In this document: in pieces, positions 40,601 through 44,539 of the stretch | Position numbering within the stretch: the first letter of the stretch is position 1 | Layout: each line of letters begins with the position of its first letter | NCBI GenBank assembly: GCA_023548195.1 | Contig: JAJHZJ010000808.1 | Span: 1,266,182-1,330,181, forward strand | DNA from: Bettongia penicillata ogilbyi | Taxonomy: Eukaryota > Chordata > Mammalia > Diprotodontia > Potoroidae | Direction of reading: 5' to 3' | DNA: 64,000 nucleotides | Notes under the pieces: generated by a model | Told to the model about the DNA's origin: nothing | Database searches by the model: none | The model's input: the letters and a program-made list of their open reading frames with translations, nothing else | Translations under genes and position numbers: made by a program

Positions 40601-41692
40601 CTGACGTAAGATGCCCGGCTGTGGGAACCCTAATTGGCCTAGAAGTTATACGTTTATCCTTGGGTGTTTTTTCTGTACTAGTAGCGAGAGGCGCAATTAA
40701 AGAGGGCAAAAAGGTATTAAGCAGTCCCTGGAGGTTGCTGTTATAAAAACAGGAGGGCAAGACTGGGCACCCAAGTTTAATTTCTTCTCGGAAAAAGACA
40801 GTCGTTAAGGGGTGGCTGGCTCTAGGCTCGGGGTGTCATCTGATCCAAGTGTCAGACACACACACCCGAGGCTGTCTTCCTGCCCTCTCCGCTACAGTTT
40901 CCTTCTGTGGCAACATGTAACAAGTCAAAGGAGATTTCTAAAACGTGCTCAGAGAAGTACTGCCCTTTTCGGCGATCCCTATTTTGCTCTGGACACAGTT
41001 AGGGACGAAACCTGTTGTCCCCTCTCTGTAAGGAGAGACATGCAAACAAGCCTGCCACGCCGGGGACAGGCGGCAGCAGGGCAGGGGAGTCCCCGGGGCC
41101 AATGTCTTCCGCTCCCCGGGCCCCGCAGGACAAAGGCGAGCAAAGCCGCGCGTCCGCGGGGCTTCCGAACAGGTTGAGAGCCGGGCAAGTCGCGAGGCGC
41201 CCGCCTGTCACCCAGGCATGGGGTGGCAGCCCCACCGAGGGTCTTAGCTCCACGGATCCGAGGGCCAGAGTGGGTGGACGGGCGGAAAGAGGAGGGAAAA
41301 CGGACTGAAGCAGAAGGCGGGAGGGGGAGAGGGGCCATCGCCGTACCCCGCACTCGGCCCCAAGCAGCATCCCGGCCCGAGTAAAGTAGCAGCTCCCACC
41401 CACCCCCAGGGACCCCCGCGGGCTGCAGCCCGGATCTCCCCCGCCCCCACTCCCCCGGCCGCCTAGACCCGCCCTCTGCCCGGCACGGGAAGCTCCCCGG
41501 GTGCGCACCCTGGTCGGGCGTTTCAGGGGGGTGTAGGGGTAGGATCCCCTAGAGAGATCCCCACCGAAGGGGGGAGGGGACAAGCGACAGTCACTCACCC
41601 AGGGCGGAGCCCGCCTCCAGGATAGGAGCCCACTGGTGGCCATCCGGGCTGCCCAAGGCGCCGGGGGTCGTGGCGGGTCCCAAGGGAGCCAT
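292..41692 (-). CDS. RELL1: RELL1, 5' half of the gene (exons 1-4; 3' part outside window)
   Basis: The coding segments are 41599-41692, 17189-17389, 12872-12943 and 292-349, joined on the minus strand. Splice phases agree at every junction (1, 1, 1) and exon 4 ends in phase 2. The product is a single-pass membrane protein of the RELT family; known members bind RELT and the kinase OXSR1 and act at the plasma membrane in p38/apoptosis signalling (family knowledge, not visible here). The sequence shows a short Thr/Pro/Ser-rich ectodomain, one helix of about 23 hydrophobic residues, then a basic KKKGYRCTTEAEQDI juxtamembrane segment and the cytoplasmic start with VGQIVHYIMKNE. These match RELL1 as I remember it, more closely than RELL2 or RELT. 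The window encodes 141 codons plus 2 bases, against about 271 residues in human RELL1. The four exons span over 41 kb, with introns of about 24.2, 4.2 and 12.5 kb. The gene is intact as far as can be seen. Confidence 0.93.
700..1765 (+). repeat. L2 LINE, 3' part of ORF2 region, degraded (left piece)
   Basis: This has sense-strand similarity to the L2 ORF2 end and downstream part, including the stretch around CTGATCATGTTACTCCCCT at 1690-1708. It stops near 1765, and the continuation of the same consensus resumes near 2595, so the two pieces are one old L2 split by later sequence. Confidence 0.6.
1870..2160 (+). repeat. Marsupial LINE 3'-end fragment
   Basis: This is a 3' UTR-like stretch (ATTGAAGCATATTTTTCTTC near 1971, then a T-rich part, a GGGTAGGGAAGGGTG part and an A-rich tail). 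It resembles the copies at 3985, 6735, 20745 and 44540. It lies inside the split L2. I am unsure of the family assignment (L1 or another LINE). Confidence 0.45.
2595..2955 (+). repeat. L2 LINE, right piece of the split copy
   Basis: This contains the L2-type block running from AAAGCCCTTTGCAATCTGGC through CCTGGAATGCTCTCCC. It continues the consensus left off near 1765. Confidence 0.65.
2960..3095 (+). repeat. MAR1-like SINE fragment
   Basis: Carries the hallmark AAGTGCCTATTATTTGCCAG followed by GCACTGTGCTAGG, a SINE type common in marsupials; tail truncated. Confidence 0.6.
3455..3580 (+). repeat. L2 3' end fragment
   Basis: Shows the L2 terminal pattern: CTCCCTAAAGACAGGAATAT, then a TAGCACATAGTAGGTG and AAATGCTTACTGACT ending. 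Confidence 0.55.
3985..4465 (+). repeat. Marsupial LINE 3'-end copy
   Basis: Begins with the CTTCAACTGGAGAATGGCTA motif and continues through a degraded ORF end, a CCAGAGAAAGAGCTGAT block, a GGGTGGAGAGGGAGGGA block and an A-rich tail. It is collinear with 6735-7300 and 44540-45035. Confidence 0.55.
4960..5213 (-). repeat. tRNA-headed CORE-type SINE
   Basis: Read on the minus strand, it has the SINE head (AGGCAGCTAGGTGGGGCAGT), box-B-like stretch, the GTGTGACCTTGGGCAAGTCA core and the CCATTTTACAG-antisense segment. It is nearly full length. Confidence 0.7.
6735..7300 (+). repeat. Marsupial LINE 3'-end copy with internal (TG)n
   Basis: It contains CATCAACTGGGGAATGGCTG and a 64-codon open stretch (6778-6972) that is the degraded end of the element's reading frame. 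A (TG)n tract lies at 7063-7101 and a G-rich 3' UTR follows. The open stretch is not a host gene. Confidence 0.6.
7375..7605 (-). repeat. CORE-type SINE
   Basis: A minus-strand copy with the antisense TGCCCAAGGTCACACAGCTT core and tail region; moderately diverged. Confidence 0.6.
7848..8030 (+). mobile_element. Short hAT-like DNA element, family A
   Basis: About 180 bp without coding capacity. Ends are related to CAGGGTTTCTTAACC and its inverted complement, as better seen at 16664 and 37000. The centre holds TTTATTTTATATGCTGAAAA and a TTATTCTGAGAAGGG block shared by all copies. Confidence 0.5.
8663..9302. mobile_element. Solo LTR of an endogenous retrovirus (ERV1-like)
   Basis: The element is 640 bp, beginning TGTCAA and ending TTGACA (perfect 6-bp inverted ends, TG...CA). 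It is flanked by a 4-bp direct repeat ATAG (8659-8662 and 9303-9306). A possible poly(A) signal ATTAAA lies near 9205. No gag, pol or env remains next to it, so it is a solo LTR left by recombination. The 4-bp duplication points to a gammaretrovirus-like (class I) integrase, by family knowledge. LTR orientation is likely plus, from the ATTAAA placement. Confidence 0.75.
9395..9530 (-). repeat. CORE-type SINE fragment
   Basis: Contains the antisense core TTGCCCAGGATCATAAAGTC and the head region CTCTATCCACTATACCA. Confidence 0.5.
10290..10590 (+). repeat. MAR1-like SINE
   Basis: Begins GTCAGTCAATAGACAGTTGT, followed by AAGTGCCTACTATGTGCCAG and the CAAGGAGCTCACAATCTAAT block. The GGAAAGGCCTCCTGTA-type tail is also present, so it is close to full length. 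Confidence 0.7.
10688..10922 (+). repeat. tRNA-headed marsupial SINE, near full length
   Basis: Starts GGGGCAGCGAGGTTGGGCAA, then box-B-like GAGTTCAAATCTGACC, the TGTGACCCTGAGCAAGTCAC core and the CTCTGCCAAGAAAACC end with an A/C-rich tail. Confidence 0.75.
10923..11200 (+). repeat. MIR-like SINE fragments (two, adjacent)
   Basis: Two successive MIR-type 3' halves: CTTCAGTTTCCTTACCTGCA near 10965 and CTCAGTTTTCTCATCTCTAA near 11110. Confidence 0.5.
11745..12010 (-). repeat. tRNA-headed marsupial SINE with duplicated head
   Basis: Minus-strand copy running from the CTTGGCAAAGATACC end to the CACCTAGCTGGGGCTGCCCC head. The head is present twice in tandem at about 11969-12009 (20-bp unit). Confidence 0.7.
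12011..12860. other. Intron 3 stretch next to exon 3, mostly unique
   Basis: Apart from an L2-like 3' end at about 12140-12210 (CCAGCACCCAGCCTGGCACA), I see no gene or repeat; AT-rich sequence. Confidence 0.5.
12872..12943 (-). CDS. RELL1: RELL1 exon 3: cytoplasmic segment
   Basis: This exon is 72 nt, phase 1 to phase 1, between an ATTTCAG acceptor (AG at 12944-12945) and a GTATGG donor. It encodes ELNDSMNENSDTVGQIVHYI followed by MKNE, with the first Glu split across the junction. It is almost identical to mammalian RELL1 as I recall it (NDSVNENSDTVGQIVHYIMKNE), with Met for Val. It lies between the SINE and L2 debris of introns 2 and 3 and is clearly under coding constraint. Confidence 0.95.
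13235..13403 (+). repeat. L2 LINE, left piece, split by a SINE
   Basis: L2-type sequence (GTTGGACATCTTGAACTGGA, then AACATGTCCAAGGATGAATT) that breaks at a SINE insertion and resumes at 13669. Confidence 0.6.
13404..13660 (-). repeat. CORE-type SINE inserted in L2, with target duplication
   Basis: A minus-strand SINE bounded by the 8-bp direct repeat CACCTAAG (13396-13403 and 13661-13668). The L2 consensus is continuous across it. Confidence 0.65.
13669..13960 (+). repeat. L2 LINE, right piece
   Basis: Continues the L2 after the SINE (CCTGACTATTGCAATAGCTT, then GATCTTCCCAGACCACG). An 86-codon open frame here comes from the old LINE. Confidence 0.55.
14565..14705 (+). repeat. MIR/CORE-type SINE fragment
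   Basis: Contains GAATTCAAATCCAGCCTCTG and GCTGAGCAAGTCACTTAAAT. Confidence 0.5.
14785..15260 (+). repeat. L2 LINE 3' end
   Basis: Has the collinear L2 end: CAAAGCCCTTCATAATTTGC, GCTGTTCCTTGGACAAG, TGCCTGGAATGCTTTCCCTC, and the 3' UTR with GATACTTAATAAATGTTTAT. A 126-codon open frame overlapping it (14644-15024) is LINE and SINE sequence. Confidence 0.7.
15261..16660. other. Intron 2, unique sequence
   Basis: No gene or clear repeat seen. It includes mildly GC-richer sequence around 15800-16200, which is repeat-free and may hold conserved non-coding sequence; this is inference only. Confidence 0.45.
16664..16858 (+). mobile_element. Short hAT-like DNA element, family A
   Basis: Starts CAGGGTTTCTTAACCTGAGG and ends near TGAATTCCTGCTC; the inside shares the TTAAAAACATTCCTCTGAGT and AAAGGGGTCCATGATAC blocks with the copies at 7848, 35598, 37000 and 44370. 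Confidence 0.55.
16900..17110 (+). repeat. CR1/L3 LINE fragment, end of ORF2
   Basis: Resembles the C-terminal coding part of CR1-type ORF2: TTTAGCTTGGAGAAGGGATA, followed by a GAGCTGGGAGCAATGGG block. Diverged and non-coding. Confidence 0.5.
17189..17389 (-). CDS. RELL1: RELL1 exon 2: ectodomain stalk, transmembrane helix, juxtamembrane segment
   Basis: This exon is 201 nt. It is bounded by a TTTTTTAG acceptor (17390-17391) and a GTAAGT donor (17183-17188), both on the minus strand. It encodes a Ser/Thr/Pro stalk (GGTTPSPTNSAGNGHPEY), a hydrophobic helix (VAIVLVPVFFIMGLLGVFI), and then CHLLKKKGYRCTTEAEQDI followed by AEKVEKI. The positive-inside rule puts the KKK side in the cytoplasm, giving a type I or type III topology. 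The HLLKKKGYRCTTEAEQDI block is the clearest RELL1 signature in the window. The acidic run after it seems one residue shorter than in human RELL1 as I remember it. Confidence 0.96.
17780..18110 (+). repeat. CR1/L3 LINE fragment
   Basis: Shows the same CR1-type order: AGGAGCAATGAGTAGAAATT, then AAACACTTCCTAACACTTAC and a GAATGGACTGAGATGG block. It follows the fragment at 16900, but RELL1 exon 2 lies between them, so they are separate pieces. Confidence 0.5.
18111..18305 (+). repeat. MIR-type SINE
   Basis: Contains CCAATTCAAATCCTGGCTCT, CTTCCATTTCCTTAGTTGTA and the TTATTTCCAGCTCTAAATCT 3' end. Confidence 0.6.
18306..19680. other. Intron 1, AT-rich sequence with TA/ATT simple repeats
   Basis: No gene seen. 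Simple ATT/TA-rich tracts lie at about 18890-18945 and TA-rich runs at 19230-19345. Confidence 0.5.
19685..19915 (-). repeat. CORE-type SINE
   Basis: Antisense pattern with CTCATCTTACAGATACAGGA and the CTTGCCTCTAAACCATACTA head region. Confidence 0.55.
20029..20072. repeat. 12-bp purine minisatellite
   Basis: About 3.7 copies of the 12-mer GGAAGGGTGGGA in an all-purine stretch that extends to about 19995 with GGGGGAGGGGGGAGAGG. It ends at the pyrimidine-containing GACGTCC. Confidence 0.8.
20105..20240 (+). repeat. tRNA-headed SINE fragment
   Basis: Carries TGTGGATAGATAACTTACCT, GGGTTCAAGTCCTCTGACAC and AATCACTTAACTCTCTAGGA. Confidence 0.55.
20745..20880 (+). repeat. Marsupial LINE 3' terminal fragment
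   Basis: Matches the very end of the element at 44540-45035 (GCTTACTGTCTCAGGGAAAG, then TTTACATGTAATTGGGG and an A-rich tail). Confidence 0.5.
21473..22005 (-). mobile_element. HAL1 (half-L1) fragment: end of ORF1 plus 3' UTR
   Basis: Read on the minus strand, it is collinear with the intact-length HAL1 at 56470-56965. It holds the ORF1 C-terminal coding region (including ATACAATCAAGATAACACAA), the stop, and the 3' UTR with the (CA)n tract that appears here as TG repeats at 21540-21616. It is truncated at both ends, and the ORF1 part carries stops and frameshifts. Confidence 0.75.
22525..22645 (+). repeat. L2 3' end fragment
   Basis: Has the L2 terminal pattern TATAAGCTCCTTGAGGACAG, a CCCTAGCACAGGGTCTCA block and AATAAATACTCAACTGAA. 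Confidence 0.6.
22646..22770 (+). repeat. MAR1-like SINE fragment
   Basis: CTTGCTCTCAAGAAGCTTAC followed by AGTTTAGTTGAAAAATAAGA; joins directly to the preceding L2 end. Confidence 0.45.
23103..23360 (+). repeat. tRNA-headed CORE-type SINE, full length
   Basis: Head AGGCAGCAAGGTGGCACCAT, GAGTTCAAATCTTGCCTCAG, core TGTGACCCTGTGCAAGTCAT, and the CACTTTGCAAACCTTAAAGT end. Confidence 0.7.
23375..23842 (-). repeat. Two CORE-type SINEs in tandem, minus strand
   Basis: The first (23375-23585) is diverged. The second (23586-23842) has CCCCATTTTACAGAAAAGGA and a TAGCCACCTTACCATTTAGC head, and is nearly full length. With 23103 they form an inverted SINE pair that could fold in RNA. Confidence 0.6.
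23880..23962. mobile_element. Half copy of hAT-like DNA element, family B
   Basis: The right half of the 180-bp element seen in full at 49939: GTTTGGATTCAGTTAAAGGG, then GGCCATAAGTGGCCTTGAGA and the GGTTCCTCAATGGGG end. Confidence 0.5.
24040..24265 (-). repeat. tRNA-headed marsupial SINE
   Basis: Minus-strand copy with the antisense GTTCTTGACAAAGATGCTGG, CCATTTCCTTCTCCAGCCCA and TTTGAACCCAGGGCTTCCTG blocks. Confidence 0.65.
25568..25803 (+). repeat. tRNA-headed marsupial SINE with 10-bp target duplication
   Basis: Full-length SINE (GGCATCAAGGTGGTACAGTG to AGACAACTAAGAGGACCAAA) flanked by the direct repeat TGTCCTCCCT at 25558-25567 and 25804-25813. The clean duplication and low divergence suggest one of the younger insertions. 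Confidence 0.8.
26200..26425 (-). repeat. CORE-type SINE, diverged
   Basis: Antisense elements: CCTCTGATCTTTATAAAATC, AAATGAAGAAACTCAGATCC, and TTCTCTACCACTGCTGCCTC. Confidence 0.45.
26505..26640 (+). repeat. MIR-type SINE fragment
   Basis: Contains TAGGTTCAAATTCCAGCTCT, TTGTGACCTTGAACAAGTTA and TTCCTCATCTGTAAAATGAG. Confidence 0.6.
26641..26815 (-). repeat. MIR3-like repeat, antisense
   Basis: TCATCTAATCCAATCCCTTC followed by GAGACCCAGAGAGGTACAGG; similar short copies lie at 3225-3300, 4485-4615, 5225-5400, 20590-20710 and 27475-27640. Confidence 0.45.
27475..27640 (-). repeat. MIR3-like repeat, antisense
   Basis: CCATTTTACAGATAAGTAAA and TTGCCCAACATCACACTGGT identify it. Confidence 0.5.
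28120..28312 (+). repeat. Marsupial SINE, second tRNA-like type
   Basis: Matches the copies at 31455 and 49258: TCTGGGTCACTGGACCCAGA, AAAAGTGAGGCTGGTAACTT, CACTTAAATCCAATTCACAT, and the AAGGACAAA tail. Confidence 0.6.
28603..28646. repeat. (CA)22 microsatellite
   Basis: Uninterrupted CA dinucleotides preceded by imperfect CA/TG sequence from about 28570. Open frames through it on both strands are simple-repeat translations. Confidence 0.95.
29280..29745 (+). repeat. L2 LINE 3' end
   Basis: L2-type order: AAATAAACTCCTTAAGCCTG, a CCCCTCACAATATG block, CATGCCAGAAATGTACTCAT, and GATACCTTCGCTGGGAGCAG near the 3' end. Confidence 0.6.
29745..29905 (-). repeat. CORE-type SINE fragment
   Basis: TTATCCCCATTTTACAGAGA, then GTGGCTTAGCCAAAATCACA. 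Confidence 0.5.
29925..30081 (+). repeat. CORE-type SINE, left part, interrupted by a younger SINE
   Basis: Runs from the AGCAAGGAGGCACAGTGGCT head to GGGGGAAAATAATAGC, where its consensus is interrupted; it resumes at about 30335 (TACCTACCTCAAAGAGCTGT). Confidence 0.65.
30082..30334 (+). repeat. Younger tRNA-headed SINE inserted in older SINE
   Basis: Full-length, from AAGGCAACTAGGTGTCACAG through GTGTGACTCTGGGCAAGTCA and GAAAACCCCAAATGGGGTCA to the ACAACTGAACCACAACA tail. It sits in the middle of another SINE of the same strand. Confidence 0.75.
30335..30455 (+). repeat. CORE-type SINE, right part
   Basis: Continuation of the 29925 copy: AGCTGTGGTGAGAATCAAAT and CACCATATAAATGCTAGTTA. Confidence 0.65.
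30586..31113 (+). mobile_element. HAL1/L1 3' UTR fragment
   Basis: Collinear with 60165-60690: GGATAGGATGGAGGGAAATA, TTAGTCTTATACAACATGAC, GGGGATGGGTGGGGAGGGAG, and the terminal TGTGGAAATGAATGTTGAAA with an A-rich tail. It is a 5'-truncated insertion without coding sequence. Confidence 0.75.
31455..31680 (+). repeat. Marsupial SINE, second tRNA-like type
   Basis: ACCAAGGTCTCCCACCTCAT, TGGCCACTGGACCCAGATGG, and the TCCTCTTCAAGAATGAAGGA plus CAA-rich tail. Confidence 0.7.
31681..34140. other. Intron 1, long repeat-poor stretch
   Basis: Apart from A-rich runs and short CA/TA tracts near 33310-33420, I see no recognisable transposon and no coding exon. In a window this dense with repeats, a 2.4-kb gap is a reasonable place to look for conserved regulatory sequence; that is inference. 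Confidence 0.5.
34640..34865 (+). repeat. MAR1-like SINE, diverged
   Basis: CAACACGTATATTCAGTGCC, CCTCTGCCCTCAAAAAGCTT, and a second TGCTTTCAAGGAGTTTACAA block. Confidence 0.5.
35250..35485 (-). repeat. CORE-type SINE
   Basis: CCCCCATTTTACAAATAAGG, AAGCGACTTGCCTAAAGTTG and the GTCCAACATTCAATATCACC head part, antisense. Confidence 0.6.
35598..36005 (+). mobile_element. hAT-like DNA element family A, split by family B
   Basis: The outer element starts at about 35598 (GCAGGTGTCCATGGACCTCT), breaks near 35645 and resumes near 35836, ending around GGTGAAGAGTCTTGC. The centre carries the family's TTATTTTATGCATTTAAAAA and ATTATTCTGAG blocks. Confidence 0.5.
35646..35835. mobile_element. hAT-like DNA element family B, nested in family A
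   Basis: About 190 bp with inverted ends (AAGGGTGAGGAACCTGAAGC against GGCTCCCAACCCCTG) and the family's ACAGAACAAATCCTTTTATT centre. It is an imperfect palindrome overall, with GGCCACA/TGTGGCC near both ends. Flanking repeats are only approximate. Confidence 0.6.
36754..36810. repeat. 19-bp minisatellite, 3 copies
   Basis: Three tandem copies of CATTTTACGCCTTATGTCT, differing at one or two positions (G/C/A variants in the middle). Confidence 0.9.
36830..36965 (+). repeat. MIR/CORE-type SINE fragment
   Basis: CTGAGTTCAAATCCTACCTC and GACTTTGGGCAAGCAACTTC. Confidence 0.55.
37000..37165 (+). mobile_element. Short hAT-like DNA element, family A
   Basis: Ends with the well-kept CATTAAGAACCCCTG terminus; the left end GAACTTGTTTCTTAATC is its degraded inverted partner. 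Confidence 0.5.
37180..37435 (+). repeat. tRNA-headed marsupial SINE
   Basis: CTAGCGAGGTGGCTCAGTGG, GAGTTCAAATATAGCTTCTG, CACTCCAGTATCTTTGCCAA and the GAGTCAGGCATGACTGAACA tail. Confidence 0.75.
38040..38290 (+). repeat. L2 LINE 3' end fragment
   Basis: TGGAATGCCTCTCACTCCTC, TCCTGGTTCATCTTCTACAG and CCCATTAGACTCTAAGTTTC follow L2 order. Confidence 0.6.
38291..39160. other. Intron 1, unique AT-rich sequence
   Basis: Nothing recognisable as gene or repeat. Confidence 0.45.
39165..39365 (-). repeat. CORE-type SINE
   Basis: ATTATCTCCATTTTATAGTT, GTGACTTGCCCAGTGTCATC and AACTCAGTTACTCCTGGGTC, antisense. Confidence 0.6.
39366..40790. other. Intron 1 next to the CpG island, unique sequence
   Basis: No repeats recognised. 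From about 40200 CpGs become more frequent (GGACGGCGTAACGCAAG near 40238), making a shore of the island. Open frames of 80-133 codons on both strands here do not resemble known proteins and lack splice or start support. Confidence 0.45.
41599..41692 (-). CDS. RELL1: RELL1 exon 1 coding part (start codon to donor)
   Basis: ATG at 41692-41690 has a good context (GCGCCG before, G after). It opens 31 codons plus one base, ending at a consensus GTGAGT donor (41593-41598). Phase 1 fits exon 2 exactly. It sits inside the CpG island, 120-155 bp downstream of a run of GC boxes, and the first residues (MAP) and the exon length are like human exon 1. The oddity is that the frame is rich in Gly, Pro and Ala and lacks the hydrophobic core expected of a signal peptide; the other two frames lack one too. 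Either the marsupial protein uses its transmembrane helix as a signal anchor, or the sequence has diverged or contains an error, or another first exon is used. Confidence 0.65.
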
Positions 41693-41811
41693 CGGCGCAG
41701 CCCCTTCGCGCTCCCGCCCCGGGCCGCCGGGTCCCCACTCCCGGCAGCTCTCGGACTGGAGGTGGTACAGCCCGGCCGCCCTCCGCGCTCCAGTCCCGCC
41801 TGTCCGGCCCG

Positions 41812-41846
41812 GCCCCGCCTCGCCCCGCCCCGCCCCGCCCCGCCTC
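41812..41846. promoter_or_regulatory. Tandem GC boxes (Sp1/KLF type)
   Basis: Five to six overlapping CCCCGCC motifs run in a row here, 120-155 bp upstream of the RELL1 ATG in gene orientation. This is the usual place for Sp1/KLF sites in a TATA-less CpG-island promoter. I saw no TATA box next to them. The exact transcription start cannot be read from sequence alone. Confidence 0.65.
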
Positions 41847-42639
41847 CTCTAGCTTGCCCGCTTCCTCTCCCGGCCTCAGCCCAGCGCGGGAGCCTCGAGG
41901 CAGGAGCGCGCCCAGCATCCCCGCGGGGGCAGGGGAGGGCCCAGGGTGGCCTTGGCACTCCCCAAGGGGACTGCGGGACCGACCCGGTAGCTGGAGTGAC
42001 CGGAGGTGACCTTCCGAGCCCGTCCGGGTCCCTCAGGCTTTTCTGCCCCACCGCGTGGTGGCTGGGAAGTTGCCCCAAGGACTGGGAAAGCCTGTCCCCT
42101 CGGAGATGTGCGTAGCCGGGCTCTGGGACCCTTTGTATTCCCTTCCTGGCTTTTGGCTCCGGGAAGAGCGCCCCCGCCTCTCTGAGCGCTGCGTTTGTAA
42201 GAACTGAAATAGACGAGCGCTCCAAATCGCGCCAATAACTTGGTTTGGGAGCGCTTGTCAGTTTCCACTAGACCTGCGGCTCCTTTGGGAAATGCCTTGA
42301 AAGGCTTCTTGGCATTGGGTATCTAATGGTGCACCTTCGGGGCTTGTAAGTAGGGTACAGACTGCCGCACAAGTGCTAACTAACCATTACCCAACTGGAG
42401 CACGGTCACAAATCTAAACTAGTTCATCATCATCATCATCAATATTTACAAGCGTGTAGTGCTTTCCTCTGTGGGTGCTCTGCTCTGCCCTGTTGAGTGG
42501 ATCCGGCCCAAATCTTTGGGAATTTACAATTAAAAACAATGGCGAGATTAGGCACGTAAGAGAAACAGACAAACCTGAAAGAAAAAAAGCTAAGGATATC
42601 TATACATGTATGTATGTGTTGTATGTATTGTGTATGTAA

Positions 42640-42850
42640 AATGGTTCTTTTAGTTTTTTTCAGTCGTGTCTAACCTGTTTTGGAGTTTTCTTGCCAAAGA
42701 CACTGGAGTTGTTCAAGATTTCCTTCTCCAGCTCATTTTCCAGATGAGGAAATTGAGGTAAACAGGGTTAAATTTGCCCAGGGTTACATAGCTTAGTATC
42801 TGAGGCTAGATTTGACCTCAGAAAGCTGTCTATGTGATCTAGTCACCCTT
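42640..42850 (-). repeat. tRNA-headed marsupial SINE
   Basis: TCTTGCCAAAGACACTGGAG, CAGATGAGGAAATTGAGGTA and TCTGAGGCTAGATTTGACCT, antisense; head truncated. Confidence 0.65.
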
Positions 42851-43149
42851 CCTTTATACAACTATTAAAAAAAAAATAAACCTGGGATTCTCTTGTGGAT
42901 TTTGCCAAATGATCCTTGACAAAGCCTTTTTCCTCTTCTTATCTGTCAATCATAACATATAACATATCTATATATATATATATCTATATGTATATATATT
43001 ATTTATATGTTGAGAGGGAGAGTGGTAGCCACTAGATTTCCTGGTAGGTTCTACTAAATAATATGCAAAAGGGATTCATATTTCCACTGTGAAATTTAAG
43101 TTTTCAAAATACCTTTTTTTTTAATTTAACAATATATTGCCACCTTACA

Positions 43150-43280
43150 GTTGGAAAAGACAATATGATGTCATGGAAAGAATGCTGGATTTTGAATCAG
43201 AGGACCTGGGTAGAGTCGACTCTGCTCCTTCATACCTCTGTGACCTTGGGCAAATCCTTTCACTTCTCATGAGCTCATTC
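43150..43280 (+). repeat. MIR-type SINE fragment
   Basis: ATGTCATGGAAAGAATGCTG and CTCTGTGACCTTGGGCAAAT. Confidence 0.6.
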
Positions 43281-43684
43281 TCTTTTGTCAAGGGCAGGTT
43301 AAGGCCAGACCTAGTAGTGAAAGCCTGTAAGCTATTCGAATGTTTGGCTCTGATATCATGATGGAGGAAAGCAGAACCAAGGAGAGCAACAGGTTGCCTA
43401 ATTACAGGGCCATCTTCCAAAAAAAAATGGAGTTGAATTTGGGGACCCATGAGGTCCATTCTAATAAAGCAAGCAATTAGTTAATATGCACTTAAACTTA
43501 TTAAGGTTCTGCTATATCCTGAAGATACAAATACAAACCTGAAACAAGTTCTGCTTTCAGGAGCTTACTTCTATTTGAGATAACCCCATCCTCTTGGAAG
43601 AGCCTATCAGACTGAGCTCATCAATTCTGCCTCTAAGACTGGAGGGTGGGACCATGAACTCCAAAACTCTTTTTAAGGAAAGAG

Positions 43685-44090
43685 CCCAGCTTGGTCCTCT
43701 CATTTTTCTGGCTTCACTACTTTAGGATTTCTCTGGCTGATTCAGCCACCATAATCCTAGTCAGCTGCCTTCTCCTGTCTTACATCCTTCCCCAGATTTC
43801 AGTTTATTTTCTTTTTTTTCTTTATTCCCTCTCTCATTCAGTTGTATGTTTCTTAAGGGCAAGGACCTCCTTTTAGAACTGATCTCGAGGACCACCTCCT
43901 TCTGGAAGTTTCCCACTCACCCACTCACGCACCCCAATCCCCTAGCAACTAGTGCCTTCCTGTCTCAAGTCATCTTCCATCTATGTTTTTCTTCTATGTA
44001 CTGATTTATGTGTATTTTGTTTCTCTCATTAAAATGTAAACTCCTTGAAGCAGAGGCTATAGTAGGCATTCATTCTAGACTAGGTGATAA
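43685..44090 (+). repeat. L2 LINE 3' region, diverged
   Basis: GGCAAGGACCTCCTTTTAGA, GAAGTTTCCCACTCACCCAC and AAATGTAAACTCCTTGAAGC are L2-like; joins several pieces. Confidence 0.45.
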
Positions 44091-44199
44091 TCAATTTTTT
44101 GTGTGATATTACTTGGTACTTGTCATGACCAAGATCTCCATGCCTTTTTCTTGAAGAAAGAATTCATGTTATATAAGGATGATTTTTCTTGTCCAGGAA

Positions 44200-44369
44200 G
44201 TGTTGAGTTAGAGTGGAAAGAACATTTACTCTTGAGCAATAAGACCTGGGTTTGAATCCCACCTCCAATATGACTTCTATACTTCTATGACCTTGAGCAA
44301 GACATTTTATTTTCATTCCTTCAGTCAAAGGAGTAAATTGGACTAGATGACTCCTAAGGTTCCTTCTGA
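44200..44369 (+). repeat. MIR-type SINE
   Basis: GACCTGGGTTTGAATCCCAC, TGACCTTGAGCAAGACATTT and GGACTAGATGACTCCTAAGG. Confidence 0.65.
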
Positions 44370-44528
44370 TTCTGTAGTTCTTAACCATTTTTGTGTCATG
44401 GACCCCTTCTCAGAATATTTTTTAGTGCATAAAATAAAATCCAAAGAATTACAAACAGAAACTAATTAGACTGAAATACATTTATCAGAACTAAGTTCAC
44501 AGACCCCAAGTTAAGAAACCCTGTTCTA
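44370..44528 (-). mobile_element. Short hAT-like DNA element, family A, minus strand
   Basis: Inverted ends GTAGTTCTTAACC and GTTAAGAAACCCTG, with the antisense GGACCCCTTCTCAGAATATT centre. Confidence 0.6.
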
Positions 44529-44539
44529 AGGATACTCTC

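Larger units (their letters stand above)
40790..42290. promoter_or_regulatory. CpG island covering the RELL1 promoter and first exon
   Basis: GC content and CpG frequency jump here against AT-rich flanks, and the stretch carries no recognisable transposon. It contains RELL1 exon 1 near its centre. CpG islands of this size normally mark the promoter of a broadly expressed gene. Long open frames on both strands here (up to 408 codons) come from GC-rich composition and do not look like proteins. No second, divergent gene was recognised on the right side. Confidence 0.85.

Noticed and set aside
41244..41450. Minus-strand frame with a mildly hydrophobic N-terminus as an alternative RELL1 first exon
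   Set aside because: Its possible GT donor (GTACGG) is weak and leaves phase 2, which does not fit exon 2 (phase 1).
41636..42115. 159-codon plus-strand open frame in the CpG island
   Set aside because: Composition-driven antisense of the RELL1 promoter and exon 1; no family resemblance, no splice support.
40999..42225. 408-codon minus-strand open frame in the CpG island
   Set aside because: Gly/Arg/Pro/Ala-rich with no domain; stop codons are rare in GC-rich DNA and other frames are open there too. It runs through the RELL1 donor site in a different frame from the RELL1 start.
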